64,000 nt of DNA from Shinella sumterensis (GTDB taxonomy: Bacteria; Pseudomonadota; Alphaproteobacteria; Rhizobiales; Rhizobiaceae), in assembly GCF_004514425.2 (NCBI RefSeq), contig NZ_MYFN02000002.1, positions 620,912 through 684,911 on the forward strand, given 5' to 3'. Every line of letters starts with the position of its first letter. Position 1 is the stretch's first letter. The notes below the pieces were generated by a model. The model was given only the letters and a program-made list of their open reading frames with translations. It did not search any database and was not told the DNA's origin. This document shows positions 10,852-21,395 of this stretch, one piece after another. Position numbers and translations under genes: made by a program.

Positions 10852-12066
10852 TTACGCGCGTTCCGGCAGGGCTTCCTCGCCCTTCTTCGCGCGCACCAGA
10901 TTGATGAAGCGGCGGAAGAGGTAGTGGCTGTCCTGCGGGCCGGGGGAGGCTTCCGGGTGGTGCTGCACGGAGAAGACCGGCTTGCCGACGAGGCGCAAGC
11001 CGCAATTCGTGCCGTCGAACAGCGAGATGTGGGTTTCCTCCACGCCGTCGGGCAGCGACGACGAGGCGACGGCGAAGCCGTGGTTCATCGAGACGATCTC
11101 CACCTTGCCGGTCGTGTGGTCCTTGACCGGGTGGTTCGCGCCATGGTGGCCCTGGTGCATCTTCTCGGTGGTGGCGCCGACGGCGAGGCCGAGCATCTGG
11201 TGGCCGAGGCAGATGCCGAAGATCGGCAGGCCGGTTTCGATCAGTTTCTTGATGACCGGCACGGCGTATTCGCCCGTCGCGGCCGGGTCGCCCGGGCCGT
11301 TGGACAGGAAGATGCCGTCGGGCTTCTGCGCCAGGACGTCATCGGCGCTTGATGTAGCCGGCATGACGGTGACCTTGCAGCCGAGGCCGGCGAAGAGGCG
11401 CAGGATGTTGCGCTTCACGCCGTAGTCGAGGGCCACGATGTGGTACTTCACGTCGCTGTCGGCGAGGTCTTCATAGCCTTCGTTCCACACCCATGGCTTC
11501 TCGCTCCAGCGCGAGGACTGGCCGGAAGAGGCGACCTTGGCGAGGTCGAGGCCGACAAGGCCGCCCCAGGCCTTGGCTTCGGCCTTCAGCGTCTCGATGT
11601 CGAAGACGCCGTTCGGGTCATGGGCGATGACGGCGTTCGGCGCGCCGTTCTCGCGGATCCAGGCCGTCAGCGCGCGCGTATCGATGCCCGACAGGCCGAT
11701 GATGCCGCGGGCCTTCAGCCAGGCGTCGAGGTCCTTGGCCGAGCGGTAGTTCGAGGGATCGGTGATGTCGGCCTTGAAGATGGTGCCGACGGCGCCGTGG
11801 CGGGCGGCCGGCGTCAGGTCCTCGATATCCTCGTCATTGGCGCCGATATTGCCGATATGCGGGAAGGTGAAGGTGACGATCTGCCCGAGATAGGAAGGAT
11901 CGGTCAGGATTTCCTGGTAGCCCGTCAGCGCCGTGTTGAAGCAGACTTCCGCGGTCACCTTGCCGGTGGCGCCGATGCCCTTGCCTTCGATGACGGTGCC
12001 GTCGGCCAGCACGAGCAGGGCGGTCGGCTTTTCAGAGGTCCATGCGGGGGTCGAGGTCATGTTCAT
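10852..12066 (-). CDS. carA: Carbamoyl-phosphate synthase small subunit (glutaminase)
   Basis: 404-residue subunit that releases ammonia from glutamine and passes it to CarB. The N-terminal CarA-specific domain (ALLVLADGTVIEGKGIGATG, then GYQEILTDPSYLGQIVTFT) is followed by a class I glutamine amidotransferase domain with nucleophile C286 in GICLGHQ and the H-P-E triad segment HHPEASPGP near the C terminus. Two ATG codons two residues apart (12066 and 12060) are both possible. Unlike many bacteria, carB is about 8 kb downstream with eight unrelated genes between them. The gene is divergent from yqeY and shares a 317-bp intergenic region with it. Confidence 0.96.
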   Translation of the reverse strand: MNMTSTPAWTSEKPTALLVLADGTVIEGKGIGATGKVTAEVCFNTALTGYQEILTDPSYLGQIVTFTFPHIGNIGANDEDIEDLTPAARHGAVGTIFKADITDPSNYRSAKDLDAWLKARGIIGLSGIDTRALTAWIRENGAPNAVIAHDPNGVFDIETLKAEAKAWGGLVGLDLAKVASSGQSSRWSEKPWVWNEGYEDLADSDVKYHIVALDYGVKRNILRLFAGLGCKVTVMPATSSADDVLAQKPDGIFLSNGPGDPAATGEYAVPVIKKLIETGLPIFGICLGHQMLGLAVGATTEKMHQGHHGANHPVKDHTTGKVEIVSMNHGFAVASSSLPDGVEETHISLFDGTNCGLRLVGKPVFSVQHHPEASPGPQDSHYLFRRFINLVRAKKGEEALPERA

Positions 12067-12383
12067 CCCGTTTCCGGCACCGGAGCCACCGGCTTGAAAG
12101 CCGCGGGGCCAGGCACCATTTGAGGTCGCAGGCAAGGGCGCGCGGAAACCCGCGTTGGTTCGCCCTGATTGCCAAATTTCGTGCAGGTGCCGGAAAATAG
12201 ACAAAGCGGATGGCGGGGTCAACCGCCGCCTGTGGATTGCGTGGAATTATAAAGCGTTTTGAATCATGCGCTTACGCAATCCGTTTGCGGTCGGGCCCGT
12301 TGCCGGTCTATGAGCATGCACAATCGAACGACGACAAGGGCCTGTCGCGCATCCGGCGCCGGCGGCCTTTCATGGAGAAAATG
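12067..12383. other. Divergent intergenic region between carA and yqeY
   Basis: This 317-bp region holds the promoters of carA (minus) and yqeY-dnaG (plus). I saw no convincing attenuator, riboswitch or small gene. A short hairpin (CGCGG-AAAC-CCGCG, near 12140-12155) is the only clear structure. An in-frame extension of yqeY back to 12210 is possible but not conserved-looking. Confidence 0.5.
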
Positions 12384-12833
12384 ATGCGCGAAATCTTCGC
12401 AAACGACCTGAAGGAAGCCCTCAAGGCAAAGGACGCCTGCCGTGTCTCCACGCTGCGCCTGATCCAGGCGACGCTGAAGGACCGCGACATTGCCAACCGC
12501 GGCGCGGGCAAGGGCCCCGTCGAGGACGACGAGGTGTTGCAGATCCTCGCCAAGATGATCAAGCAGCGCGAGGAATCGTCCAGGATCTTCGCCGATAACG
12601 GCCGCCCGGAACTCGCCGCCCAGGAACAGCAGGAAATCGCCGTCATCAAGGGTTTCCTGCCCGAGCAGCTTTCCGACGAGAAGGTGCGCGAACTGATATC
12701 GGGCGTCATCACCGAGATCGGCGCGCAGGGCCTGCGCGACATGGGCAAGGTCATGGCCGTGCTCAAGGAGCGCTATCCGGGCCAGATGGACTTCGCCAAG
12801 GCCTCCGGCGTGGTGAAGGACCTGCTGAAGTAA
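12384..12833 (+). CDS. yqeY: GatB/YqeY domain protein
   Basis: 149-residue protein of the YqeY family, related to the tail domain of GatB and thought to bind tRNA or assist amidotransferase activity; its exact role is unresolved. The family pattern is clear: MREIFANDLKEALKAKD, RVSTLRLIQATLKDRDI, IKQREESSRIF and a C-terminal MGKVMAVLKERYPGQMDF. The ATG at 12384 fits best because GGAG lies six bases upstream and the length matches the family; ATG codons at 12372 and 12381 are alternatives. It is followed by a terminator and then dnaG, the order usual in alphaproteobacteria. Confidence 0.9.
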   Translation: MREIFANDLKEALKAKDACRVSTLRLIQATLKDRDIANRGAGKGPVEDDEVLQILAKMIKQREESSRIFADNGRPELAAQEQQEIAVIKGFLPEQLSDEKVRELISGVITEIGAQGLRDMGKVMAVLKERYPGQMDFAKASGVVKDLLK

Positions 12834-12839
12834 GACGGG

Positions 12840-12863
12840 AAGGGCGGCTTTGGCCGCCCTTTT
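12840..12863 (+). terminator. Rho-independent terminator after yqeY
   Basis: The stem AAGGGCGGC / GCCGCCCTT with loop TTTG, followed by a T-tract, begins six bases after the yqeY stop codon. It separates yqeY from dnaG, so dnaG probably has its own promoter in the 90 bp that follow. Confidence 0.85.
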
Positions 12864-12957
12864 CCTTTGTGCCGCCGCCTGTGGATTGCTGTGGGTGACG
12901 GACTATCGCTGGCGGCGGGGCGTCCGCGTGGTTATATGAACCTCGACCGAGGTAACC

Positions 12958-14955
12958 ATGCGCTTTTCCAATGCCTTCCTAGACGAGATCCGTGACCGCG
13001 TTCCCATTTCGGACGTGATCGGCCGGCGCGTGACCTGGGATCGCAAGAAGACCAACGTTTCGCGCGGCGATTACTGGGCCTGCTGCCCGTTCCACGGCGA
13101 GAAGTCGCCGAGCTTCCACTGCGAGGATCGCAAGGGCCGCTATCATTGCTTCGGCTGCGGCGTGTCGGGCGATCATTTCCGCTTTCTCACCGATCTCGAC
13201 GGGCTGTCCTTCCCGGAGGCCGTCCAGCAGATCGCCGACCTTGCCGGCGTGCCCATGCCCCAGCCCGACCCGCAGGCCGAGCAGCGGGAAAAGGAGCGCA
13301 TGGGCCTCGTCGAGGTCATGGAGATGGCGACGCGCTTCTTCGAGGACCAGTTGCAGACCCCGGCCGGCGCCAAGGCGCGCGCCTATCTGCGCGACCGCGG
13401 CCTGACGGGGCGCACCATCGAGACGTTCCGCCTCGGCTATGCGCCGGAAAGCCGCAATGCGCTGAAGGAGCATCTGGCGCGCAAGGGCGTGCCGAAGGAG
13501 GCGATCGAGGCCTGCGGGCTCGTCGTGCACGGGCCCGAAATCCCCGTTTCCTACGACCGTTTCCGCGACCGCATCATGTTTCCCATCCATTCGGTGCGCG
13601 AGAAGGTCATCGCCTTCGGCGGCCGCGCCATGTCGCCGGATGCGCCGGCGAAGTATCTCAATTCCAACGAGACCGAGCTCTTCCACAAGGGCAGCGTGCT
13701 CTACAACCATGCCCGCGCCCGAAAGGCCGCGCAGGGGGCCGGCCGCGCCGGCAACGCCGGCCAGGACGACCGGGCGACCGGCACGATCATCGCCGTCGAA
13801 GGCTATATGGATGTGATCGCGCTCCATCAGGCCGGCATCGAGAATGCGGTGGCGCCGCTCGGTACGGCGCTGACCGAAAACCAGCTCGACCTTCTGTGGC
13901 GCATGACGCCGGAGCCCGTGCTGTGCTTCGATGGCGACGGGGCGGGCATCCGTGCGGCCAACCGCGCCGCCGATCTCGCCCTGCCGCTCATCAAGCCGGA
14001 GCGCACCGTGCGCTTTGCGCTTTTGCCCGACGGCAAGGACCCGGACGATCTGGTGCGCCATGAAGGCCGCGCGCCCTTCGACAAGGTCATGGCCAGCGCA
14101 CGGCCGCTCGCCGACATGATCTGGAACCGCGAGGTGCAGGGCGCGAATTTCGACACGCCGGAAAGCCGCGCGGCACTGGAGGCACGGCTGCGCCAGGTCA
14201 CGGCCGTCATTGCCGACGAGGACGTGCGCCGCCATTACCAGCAGGCGATGCGCGATCGGCTGAACAGCTTCTTCCGTCCAGTGCCGCGGCAGGGCGGCGG
14301 CAATTTCAGCGGCAACCGCCAGCAGAGGGGCGGCGCGCGCGGCGGCCAGCAGGGCAATGGGGTCGCGACGGGTATTTCCGACCGGCTTGCCCGCTCGGCG
14401 CTGGTGCGCGGCGCGCAGGAACTGCCGGCGCTGCGCGAGAGCGTTCTGGCGCTCACCGTCGTCAACCATCCCGGCCTGCTGTTCAGCGATTACGACGATA
14501 TCGCCAGCATCGAGTACGACAACCGCGATCTTCAACGCCTGTGGTCGGCGCTGCTCGGCATTGCCGGCTCCGTCGGCGCGCGGCTGGAGCGCGACCGGCT
14601 GATCGAGGATCTCGAAACGGCCGGCTTCGAGACGCTGCTCAAGGGGCTGGAACAGCAGATCCGCAATTCACGCCTGTGGACGGCGACGGCCGAGGCCGCG
14701 CCGGAAGATGCGCGCGAGGGCTATCTCCAGGCGCTTGCCCTGCACAAGCGCACCCGCGCGCTGCTCTGGCAGCGCCGCGAACTGGAGCGGGAACTGGCCG
14801 TTTCTACCGAGGAGGGCGACGATGAGCGCGTGCCCCAGATCCTGCGCGCCCTTCAGGAGGTGCAGCTGGAGACCGTGCGCATGGAGAACCAGGAAGCCAT
14901 CATCGAAGGCTTCGGCGTGCTCTCCGGCCGCGTGAAGGGGCCTGCCGGCAAGTAG
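12958..14955 (+). CDS. dnaG: DNA primase
   Basis: 665-residue primase that lays RNA primers at the replication fork together with DnaB helicase. The N-terminal CHC2 zinc finger is intact (C43-x2-H46 ... C64-x2-C67), followed by the DnaG catalytic core with Toprim acid E281 in VEGYMDVIAL and the FDGDGAG segment. A glycine/glutamine-rich low-complexity linker at about residues 440-470 (GGGNFSGNRQQRGGARGGQQ) precedes the DnaB-interacting C-terminal domain. In many relatives rpoD follows directly; here recQ and six other genes intervene. Confidence 0.96.
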   Translation: MRFSNAFLDEIRDRVPISDVIGRRVTWDRKKTNVSRGDYWACCPFHGEKSPSFHCEDRKGRYHCFGCGVSGDHFRFLTDLDGLSFPEAVQQIADLAGVPMPQPDPQAEQREKERMGLVEVMEMATRFFEDQLQTPAGAKARAYLRDRGLTGRTIETFRLGYAPESRNALKEHLARKGVPKEAIEACGLVVHGPEIPVSYDRFRDRIMFPIHSVREKVIAFGGRAMSPDAPAKYLNSNETELFHKGSVLYNHARARKAAQGAGRAGNAGQDDRATGTIIAVEGYMDVIALHQAGIENAVAPLGTALTENQLDLLWRMTPEPVLCFDGDGAGIRAANRAADLALPLIKPERTVRFALLPDGKDPDDLVRHEGRAPFDKVMASARPLADMIWNREVQGANFDTPESRAALEARLRQVTAVIADEDVRRHYQQAMRDRLNSFFRPVPRQGGGNFSGNRQQRGGARGGQQGNGVATGISDRLARSALVRGAQELPALRESVLALTVVNHPGLLFSDYDDIASIEYDNRDLQRLWSALLGIAGSVGARLERDRLIEDLETAGFETLLKGLEQQIRNSRLWTATAEAAPEDAREGYLQALALHKRTRALLWQRRELERELAVSTEEGDDERVPQILRALQEVQLETVRMENQEAIIEGFGVLSGRVKGPAGK

Positions 14956-15030
14956 GGGTAAACGACCTTGCAAAGGTTGCCTCCCCACGCTGCAAACCCC
15001 ATAGTCCGCCGTGAACGAAACGGGATTCGC

Positions 15031-16869
15031 ATGCTCGACACCTCCACCGCAACCGCCCGCCCATCTCCCCTCGACGTGTTGAAGCGCGTCTATGGCTACG
15101 ACGCCTTCCGCGGCAAGCAGCAGGCGGTGGTGGAGCATGTCACGGATGGCGGCGATGCGGTCGTGCTCTTCCCCACCGGTGCCGGCAAGTCCCTGTGTTT
15201 CCAGATCCCGGCGCTGTGCCGCGATGGTGTGGGCATCGTCATCTCGCCGCTGATTGCGCTGATGCGCGATCAGGTGGAGGCGCTGAAGCAGCTTGGCGTC
15301 AGGGCGGCGGCGCTCAATTCCTCGCTGTCGCGCGAGGAGTTTTTCGCCGTGCGTGATGCCATGCGCGCCGGCGAGCTCGACATGCTCTACGTCACGCCGG
15401 AGCGCATCGTTACGGATGGTTTCAGCGACCTTGTGGCGGGCGCCCGCATCGCGCTCTTCGCCATCGACGAGGCGCATTGCGTCTCGCAGTGGGGGCATGA
15501 CTTCCGGCCGGAATACCGCACGCTCGGCATGCTCGGCGAACGTTATCCCGGCGTGCCGCGCATCGCGCTGACGGCGACCGCCGATCCGCATACGCGCGAG
15601 GACATCATCGAGCGCCTGGGCCTCGACAGCGCGGAGGTCTTCACCACCAGCTTCGACCGGCCGAACATCTCCTACGAGATCGCCGAGCGCGACCAGCCGC
15701 GCCAGCAGCTCCTGCGGTTTCTTTCCAAGCATCAGGGCGAGAGCGGCATCGTCTATTGCCTGTCGCGCGCCAAGGTCGAGGACACGGCGGAGTGGCTGAA
15801 CACGCAGGGTGTTCGGGCGCTGCCCTATCATGCGGGCTTCGACCGGGCGGTGCGCGATGCCAACCAGGATGCGTTCCTGAAGGAGGAGAACCTCTGCCTC
15901 GTGGCGACCGTCGCCTTCGGCATGGGCATCGACAAGCCGGATGTGCGCTATGTCGCGCATCTCGACCTGCCGGGCTCGGTGGAGGCCTATTATCAGGAGA
16001 CCGGCCGCGCCGGACGCGACGGCCTGCCGTCGGATGTCTGGATGGCCTATGGCATGGCCGATGTCGTGCAGCGCCGCAAGATGATCGACGAGGGCGGGGC
16101 GGCCGAGGAGATCAAGCGCATCGAGCGCGCCAAGCTGATGTCGCTGCTGGCGATCTGCGAGACGGCCGGTTGCCGCCGGCAGGCGATCCTCGCGCATTTC
16201 GGCGAGAGCCATGCGGGCCGCTGCGGCAATTGCGATACCTGCCGCAATCCGGTCGAGACCTGGGACGGCACCGAGGCGGCCATCAAGGCGCTGGCCGCGG
16301 TCTACCGCACCGGCGAGCGTTTCGGCGCTGCCCATGTCATCGATGTGCTGGTGGGCGCCGTCAACGAAAAGACGGAGCGTTTCGGCCATACCGAAATGCC
16401 GGTTTTCGGCGCGGGCAAGGACGTTGCCAAAAGCGTCTGGCAATCGATCTTCCGCCAGCTCATGGCCATGGGGCTGGTCAGTGTCGACCATTCGGCCTTC
16501 GGCGCTCTGAAGCTGGAACCGGAGGCGCGTGCCGTCTTCCGTCGGGAGCGGGAGGTGCTTTTGCGCAAGGACCGGCCGCAGACCGGCCGCAAGGCCCGGG
16601 CGGGCGGATCGCCCGCGTCGCGCGAACGCTCCAACCTCAGCGGTTCCGACCTGGCGCTGTTCGAGGCGTTGCGCGCCGAGCGCCTGGCCATCGCCAAGGA
16701 TCTCGATGTTCCGCCTTACGTCGTCTTCCCCGACACGACGCTGATCGCGCTCGCCCGCGAACGTCCCGCCGATCTGGAGGAGCTTCTGGATATTCCCGGC
16801 ATCGGCGTTTCAAAACGCGACCGCTTCGGCGAGGCCTTCCTGGCCGTCATCGAGGATTTCGCCGGTTAG
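15031..16869 (+). CDS. recQ: ATP-dependent DNA helicase RecQ
   Basis: 612-residue 3'-5' helicase acting in recombination and replication-fork repair. The order of elements is standard: Walker A G-A-G-K53-S, DEAH box D146-E-A-H149 followed by [14 protein letters not shown], the motif VI arginine finger region [12 protein letters not shown], the zinc-binding RQC segment (C-R-R-Q ... C-G-N-C-D-T-C), a winged-helix domain, and a C-terminal HRDC domain ([24 protein letters not shown]). The ATG at 15031 is the best start; a TTG at 14968 in the same frame lacks conservation. The gene begins 75 bp after dnaG on the same strand. Confidence 0.95.
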   Translation: MLDTSTATARPSPLDVLKRVYGYDAFRGKQQAVVEHVTDGGDAVVLFPTGAGKSLCFQIPALCRDGVGIVISPLIALMRDQVEALKQLGVRAAALNSSLSREEFFAVRDAMRAGELDMLYVTPERIVTDGFSDLVAGARIALFAIDEAHCVSQWGHDFRPEYRTLGMLGERYPGVPRIALTATADPHTREDIIERLGLDSAEVFTTSFDRPNISYEIAERDQPRQQLLRFLSKHQGESGIVYCLSRAKVEDTAEWLNTQGVRALPYHAGFDRAVRDANQDAFLKEENLCLVATVAFGMGIDKPDVRYVAHLDLPGSVEAYYQETGRAGRDGLPSDVWMAYGMADVVQRRKMIDEGGAAEEIKRIERAKLMSLLAICETAGCRRQAILAHFGESHAGRCGNCDTCRNPVETWDGTEAAIKALAAVYRTGERFGAAHVIDVLVGAVNEKTERFGHTEMPVFGAGKDVAKSVWQSIFRQLMAMGLVSVDHSAFGALKLEPEARAVFRREREVLLRKDRPQTGRKARAGGSPASRERSNLSGSDLALFEALRAERLAIAKDLDVPPYVVFPDTTLIALARERPADLEELLDIPGIGVSKRDRFGEAFLAVIEDFAG

Positions 16870-16905
16870 AGCATTTACAGCCGAAGCGGGATCGCTTCGG
16901 CGTCG
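16867..16905 (+). repeat. Short palindromic rhizobial-type repeat / terminator after recQ
   Basis: Immediately after the recQ stop, TAGAGCATTTACAG leads into a perfect 8-bp hairpin (CCGAAGCG-GGAT-CGCTTCGG at 16881-16900). GAGCATTT followed by such a hairpin resembles a very common intergenic repeat of Rhizobiales genomes. Here it probably also acts as a transcription end between recQ and the convergent SDR gene. Confidence 0.55.
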
Positions 16906-16923
16906 GACAATGCGGCAAAGAAG

Positions 16924-17694
16924 CTACATCCTGACCGTCATGCCGCCATCGACGACGAGCACATGGCCGTTGACGAAGGAGGCGGCGTCGCTGGCAAGGA
17001 ACAGGGCGGCGCCGGCGATCTCGTCGGGGCGGGCCCAGCGCTGGACGGGAATGCGCTGGCGCACGAAGGGCATCAGCTCCTCATTGGCGGCCATCGCCGC
17101 GTTGGTCTCGGTGGCGAACCAGCCGGGCGCGATGGCATTGCTGGTGATGCCCAAGGGGCCGTAATCCACGGCCATGCTGCGCATGAGGCCGGTCAGGCCC
17201 TGCTTGGCGGCGGGATAGACCCCGTCATTGGGCATGGCGACATGCCCGCCGATGGAGGTGACGGCGATGAGCCGGCCGTGGCCGTTCTTCTTCATCAGCG
17301 CGGCGGCGTCGCGCGAAAGGCTGATGGCGGCCGAGAGGTCGGTGAGGATGAGGTCGTCGATGGCGGCGTCGTCCATGTCCGCGAGGGCGCGCCGGTCCCG
17401 CGCGCCGACATTGTTCACCAGCACGTCCAGCCGGCCATGCCTGGCCTCGATGTCAGCGAGCGCCCTGCGCTGGGCCGCCCGGTCGGCGATGTCGAAGGCG
17501 GCGGCGGAGGCCTGGCCGCCGCCGGCGGCGATCCGGGCGACGGCCTCCTCCAGTGTCGCGGCGGTGCGTCCGCTCACGACGACATGCGCGCCGGCCTGCG
17601 CCAGCCCCAGCGCGATCTCGAAGCCGAGCCCGCGGCCGCCGCCGGTGACGAGCGCCACACGACCCTTCTGGGAAAACCTGTCCAGTATCGTCAT
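16924..17694 (-). CDS. SDR-family oxidoreductase, gluconate 5-dehydrogenase-like
   Basis: 256-residue classical short-chain dehydrogenase. The NAD(P)-binding motif TGGGRGLG is at residues about 17-24, NNVG replaces the usual NNAG near residue 89, and the catalytic S..YxxxK set is present (VTSIGG, then VYPAAK). The sequence resembles 2-keto-gluconate/gluconate 5-dehydrogenases, but the substrate is not certain. The ATG at 17694 (MTILDRFSQ) is the first start compatible with the family. It is transcribed divergently from the methyltransferase gene. Confidence 0.85.
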   Translation of the reverse strand: MTILDRFSQKGRVALVTGGGRGLGFEIALGLAQAGAHVVVSGRTAATLEEAVARIAAGGGQASAAAFDIADRAAQRRALADIEARHGRLDVLVNNVGARDRRALADMDDAAIDDLILTDLSAAISLSRDAAALMKKNGHGRLIAVTSIGGHVAMPNDGVYPAAKQGLTGLMRSMAVDYGPLGITSNAIAPGWFATETNAAMAANEELMPFVRQRIPVQRWARPDEIAGAALFLASDAASFVNGHVLVVDGGMTVRM

Positions 17695-17846
17695 CGCCCC
17701 AACCCCCGTTGTTCCCGCCACCGGACAAGAGGAATGCCGGGCTGTCAAGCCTGCTCTGGTCACCGGCCCGCCATGGTGACTGCCGTCACCCCTCGCTTTT
17801 CCGCATGTCGAAAACGCGTTATGTCCTTTCTCTGAAAGGATCCGCG

Positions 17847-18575
17847 ATGGCTCAGAACATCTATGACCAGCCAGCCTTCTTTGAGGGATACAGCAATCTG
17901 CCCCGTTCGCTTTACGGACTTGCGGGTGCGGCAGAATGGGGCTCGGTGCGGGCGATGCTGCCGGACCTCGCGGGCAAGCGTATCGTCGATCTCGGCTGTG
18001 GCTTCGGTTGGTTTGCGCGTCATGCGGCGGGCGAGGGCGCGCAGAGCGTGCTGGGCCTCGATCTCTCGCAGAACATGATCGCCCGCGCGCGCGCCGAAAC
18101 CACTTCACCGGTCGTGCGCTACGAGATCGCCGATCTCGACCGGCTCGACCTGCCGGCGCAGGCTTTCGATCTGGCCTATTCGTCGCTCGCCTTCCACTAT
18201 ACCGCGGATTTCGAGCGGCTGGTTCGCACGATCCATGCCGCGCTGGTGCCGGGCTCGGATTTTGTCTTCACCATCGAGCATCCCATCTTCATGGCGCCGT
18301 CCGCGCCCGATTGGGCCGAGGTCGGTGGGAAAACGATCTGGCCGGTCGATGGCTACCTTGTCGAAGGCCAACGCACGACAGATTGGCTCGCCGAGGGGGT
18401 CGTCAAATATCATCGCACGCTGGGCACGACGCTGAACGCGTTGATCGCGGCGGGCTTCACGCTTCGCCATGTCGAGGAATGGCGGCCGAGTGCCGCGCAG
18501 CTCGCCGAGCATCCGGAATGGCAGGTCGAGCTTAACCGACCGATGTTCCTGCTGATCGCCTGCGGGCGTCCCTAA
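17847..18575 (+). CDS. Class I SAM-dependent methyltransferase
   Basis: 242-residue methyltransferase. The SAM-binding motif I, RIVDLGCGFGWFARHA, lies at residues about 46-61, followed by the acidic motif II LGLDLSQNMIARAR and a motif IV-like FDLAYSSLAFHY. This is the UbiE/COQ5-like (Methyltransf_11) fold; the acceptor is unknown. The ATG at 17847 is supported by GAAAGGA six bases upstream. It starts a same-strand run with the GFA protein, kbl, tdh and a second GFA gene. Confidence 0.87.
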   Translation: MAQNIYDQPAFFEGYSNLPRSLYGLAGAAEWGSVRAMLPDLAGKRIVDLGCGFGWFARHAAGEGAQSVLGLDLSQNMIARARAETTSPVVRYEIADLDRLDLPAQAFDLAYSSLAFHYTADFERLVRTIHAALVPGSDFVFTIEHPIFMAPSAPDWAEVGGKTIWPVDGYLVEGQRTTDWLAEGVVKYHRTLGTTLNALIAAGFTLRHVEEWRPSAAQLAEHPEWQVELNRPMFLLIACGRP

Positions 18576-18600
18576 GCATCCATCCTGAGAGGACCGAGCC

Positions 18601-19056
18601 ATGAAAAGACTGAAATTGCCGCTCGATGGTGCCTGCCGTTGCGGGCGGGTCAAAATTCGCGTGAGTGCACCGCCGCTGATCACAATGGCCTGCCATTGCA
18701 CAGGCTGCCAGCGCATGTCGGCCAGCGCCTACTCGCTGAGCGCAGCGATCCCGGCTGAAGGGTTTGCCGTTATTGCCGGCGAACCCGTCGTTGCCGGTTC
18801 CAGTCCGCATATCGGGCATCATTTCTGTCCGGATTGCATGACATGGATGTTCACGCGGATGCCCGGGCTGGATTTCTTCGTCAACGTTCGGCCGACCATG
18901 CTGAACGATGTGGCGTGGTACAGTCCCTTCGTGGAAACCTACACGAGCGAGAAACTGGCCTGGGCGACGGTCCCTGCCGTGCATAGCTATACGAAATTTC
19001 CTGAAATGAGCGAGATGGAGCCTCTGATCGCCGCCTATGCGGCCAGCGTCGCCTGA
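18601..19056 (+). CDS. GFA/CENP-V fold zinc protein (first copy)
   Basis: 151-residue protein of the GFA (glutathione-dependent formaldehyde-activating enzyme/CENP-V) superfamily. It has the zinc-ligand pattern C-R-C-G near residue 12, C-H-C-T-G-C near residue 31 and C-P-D-C near residue 79. Despite the family name, few members have proven formaldehyde activity. GAGAGGACC precedes the ATG. The stop lies 37 bp before kbl on the same strand, and a shorter GFA paralogue follows tdh, so the threonine-catabolism pair is bracketed by two such genes. Confidence 0.85.
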   Translation: MKRLKLPLDGACRCGRVKIRVSAPPLITMACHCTGCQRMSASAYSLSAAIPAEGFAVIAGEPVVAGSSPHIGHHFCPDCMTWMFTRMPGLDFFVNVRPTMLNDVAWYSPFVETYTSEKLAWATVPAVHSYTKFPEMSEMEPLIAAYAASVA

Positions 19057-19093
19057 TCCGCCGAATGTCCCTTCCAGCCGTGAGTGCGCGACC

Positions 19094-20281
19094 ATGACGT
19101 CCACCTTTATCACCCATCTGCAATCCGAGATCGAGGGCCTCAAGGCCGGCGGCCTTTACAAGTCCGAGCGTGTCATCACCTCCAAGCAGGCCGGCGAGAT
19201 CGCGGTCCAGTCGGGCGAGCGGGTGCTGAACTTCTGCGCCAACAACTATCTCGGCCTCGCCGACAACGCGGAACTGGCCGAAGCCGGCAAGGCGGCGCTC
19301 GACCGCTACGGCTACGGCATGGCCTCCGTGCGCTTCATCTGCGGCACGCAGGAAGAACACAAGCAGCTGGAGGCACGCATTTCCTCCTTCCTCGGGCTGG
19401 AAGACACGATCCTCTATTCCTCCTGCTTCGATGCCAATGGCGGCCTGTTCGAGACCCTGCTCGGTGAAGAGGACGCGATCATCTCGGATGCGCTGAACCA
19501 CGCCTCGATCATCGATGGCGTGCGGCTCTCCAAGGCCAAGCGCTTCCGTTACGCCAACAACGACATGGGGAGCCTTGAAGAGGAACTGAAGAAGGCGGAG
19601 GGCAGCCGCTTCAAGATGATCGCCACCGACGGCGTCTTCTCCATGGACGGCATCATCGCCAATCTCGGCGGCGTCTGCGACCTCGCCGAAAAATACGGCG
19701 CGATGGTCATGGTCGATGACAGCCATGCCGTCGGTTTCTTCGGCAAGCATGGGCGCGGCTCGGCCGAACATTGCGGTGTCGAAGGCCGCGTCGATATCAT
19801 GACCGGCACGCTCGGCAAGGCGCTGGGCGGGGCCTCGGGCGGCTATACGTCCGGCAAGCGCGAGGTGGTCGAATGGCTGCGCCAGCGCTCGCGGCCCTAT
19901 CTCTTTTCCAACACGCTCGCCCCGGTCATCGCGGCCGCCTCGCTCAAGGTCTTCGACCTCATCGACCACGGCGATGCGCTGCGCGCCCGCCTCAATGCCA
20001 ATGCCGATCTCTTCCGCAGCGAGATGACGAAGCTCGGCTTCACGCTGGCGGGCGAGGGGCATCCCATCATTCCCGTCATGCTGGGCGACGCCGCGCTGGC
20101 GCAGGAAATGGCAAGCCGCATGCTGGCGAAGGGCGTCTACGTCATCGGCTTCTCCTTCCCCGTCGTGCCGCGCGGGCAGGCGCGCATCCGCACCCAGATG
20201 TCGGCCGCGCACAGCGAGGCGGATGTCCGCAAGGCCATCGACGTCTTCGCTGAGGTGGGACGCGAACTCGGCGTTATTTGA
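19094..20281 (+). CDS. kbl: 2-amino-3-ketobutyrate CoA ligase (glycine C-acetyltransferase)
   Basis: 395-residue PLP enzyme that cleaves 2-amino-3-ketobutyrate with CoA to glycine and acetyl-CoA, the second step of threonine degradation. It starts [20 protein letters not shown] and contains the family motifs [28 protein letters not shown] and the PLP-lysine K242 in [14 protein letters not shown]. The length matches E. coli Kbl (398). An upstream in-frame ATG at 19037 is not used by the family. tdh follows 33 bp downstream, giving the standard kbl-tdh operon. Confidence 0.97.
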   Translation: MTSTFITHLQSEIEGLKAGGLYKSERVITSKQAGEIAVQSGERVLNFCANNYLGLADNAELAEAGKAALDRYGYGMASVRFICGTQEEHKQLEARISSFLGLEDTILYSSCFDANGGLFETLLGEEDAIISDALNHASIIDGVRLSKAKRFRYANNDMGSLEEELKKAEGSRFKMIATDGVFSMDGIIANLGGVCDLAEKYGAMVMVDDSHAVGFFGKHGRGSAEHCGVEGRVDIMTGTLGKALGGASGGYTSGKREVVEWLRQRSRPYLFSNTLAPVIAAASLKVFDLIDHGDALRARLNANADLFRSEMTKLGFTLAGEGHPIIPVMLGDAALAQEMASRMLAKGVYVIGFSFPVVPRGQARIRTQMSAAHSEADVRKAIDVFAEVGRELGVI

Positions 20282-20314
20282 ACTGTCTTCTGAATCCCTT
20301 GCGGAGGTTTCGTC

Positions 20315-21352
20315 ATGTCGAACATGATGCGTGCGCTGGTTAAGGCAAAGCCCGAGGTCGGCCTATGGATGGAGCACGTGCCCGTGCCCGAGGTCGGCCC
20401 GAACGATGTGCTGATCCGGGTCAAGAAATCGGCGATCTGCGGCACGGACGTGCATATCTGGAACTGGGATCAATGGGCGCAGAAGACCATTCCCGTTCCC
20501 ATGGTCGTCGGCCACGAATTCGTCGGCGAGATCGCCGAGATCGGCTCGTCCGTCACCAAGTACAAGGTCGGCGAGCGCGTCTCGGGCGAAGGGCATATCG
20601 TCTGCGGCAAGTGCCGCAACTGCCGCGCCGGGCGCGGGCATCTGTGCCATTATACCAAGGGTGTGGGCGTCAACCGGCCGGGCTCGTTCGGCGAATTCGT
20701 CTGCCTGCCGGAATACAATGTCGTGCCGATCCCCGATGACGTGCCCGACGAGGTGGCGGCGATCTTCGATCCGTTCGGCAATGCCGTGCACACCGCGCTT
20801 TCCTTCGATCTCGTCGGCGAGGACGTGCTCGTCACCGGCGCCGGCCCGATCGGCATCATGGGCGCGATGGTCGCCAAGCGGTCGGGCGCGCGCAAGGTCG
20901 TCATCACCGACATCAATCCCGTCCGCCTCGAACTCGCCCGTAAGGTCGGCATCGATTACGTCGTGGATGCATCCAGCCAGGACCTCGCGGACGTCATGAC
21001 GCAGATCGGCATGACCGAGGGCTTCGACGTGGGGCTGGAAATGTCGGGCGCGCCGCCGGCCTTCCGCTCCATGATCGACACGATGAACAATGGCGGCAAG
21101 ATCGCCATCCTCGGCATCGCGCCTGATGGTTTCGGTATCGACTGGAACAAGGTCATCTTCAAGATGCTGACGCTCAAGGGCATCTATGGGCGCGAAATGT
21201 TCGAAACGTGGTACAAGATGATCGCTTTCGTGCAGGGCGGCCTCGACCTTGCCCCGATCATCACCCACAGGATCGGGATCGACGACTTCCACGACGGCTT
21301 CGAGGCGATGCGCTCGGGCAATTCCGGCAAGGTCGTCATGGACTGGTATTGA
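20315..21352 (+). CDS. tdh: L-threonine 3-dehydrogenase
   Basis: 345-residue zinc-dependent dehydrogenase that oxidises L-threonine to 2-amino-3-ketobutyrate with NAD+. Catalytic ligand C42 is in [14 protein letters not shown], the glutamate pair in GHEFVGE near residue 70, and the structural zinc cysteines in [15 protein letters not shown] (about residues 101-115). The Rossmann motif is GAGPIG near residue 177. GCGGAGG lies nine bases before the ATG. Together with kbl it converts threonine to glycine and acetyl-CoA. Confidence 0.97.
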   Translation: MSNMMRALVKAKPEVGLWMEHVPVPEVGPNDVLIRVKKSAICGTDVHIWNWDQWAQKTIPVPMVVGHEFVGEIAEIGSSVTKYKVGERVSGEGHIVCGKCRNCRAGRGHLCHYTKGVGVNRPGSFGEFVCLPEYNVVPIPDDVPDEVAAIFDPFGNAVHTALSFDLVGEDVLVTGAGPIGIMGAMVAKRSGARKVVITDINPVRLELARKVGIDYVVDASSQDLADVMTQIGMTEGFDVGLEMSGAPPAFRSMIDTMNNGGKIAILGIAPDGFGIDWNKVIFKMLTLKGIYGREMFETWYKMIAFVQGGLDLAPIITHRIGIDDFHDGFEAMRSGNSGKVVMDWY

Positions 21353-21395
21353 GGCTTGCCACGCGGGCGGCGAACACAGGCAGGGAGGAGACACG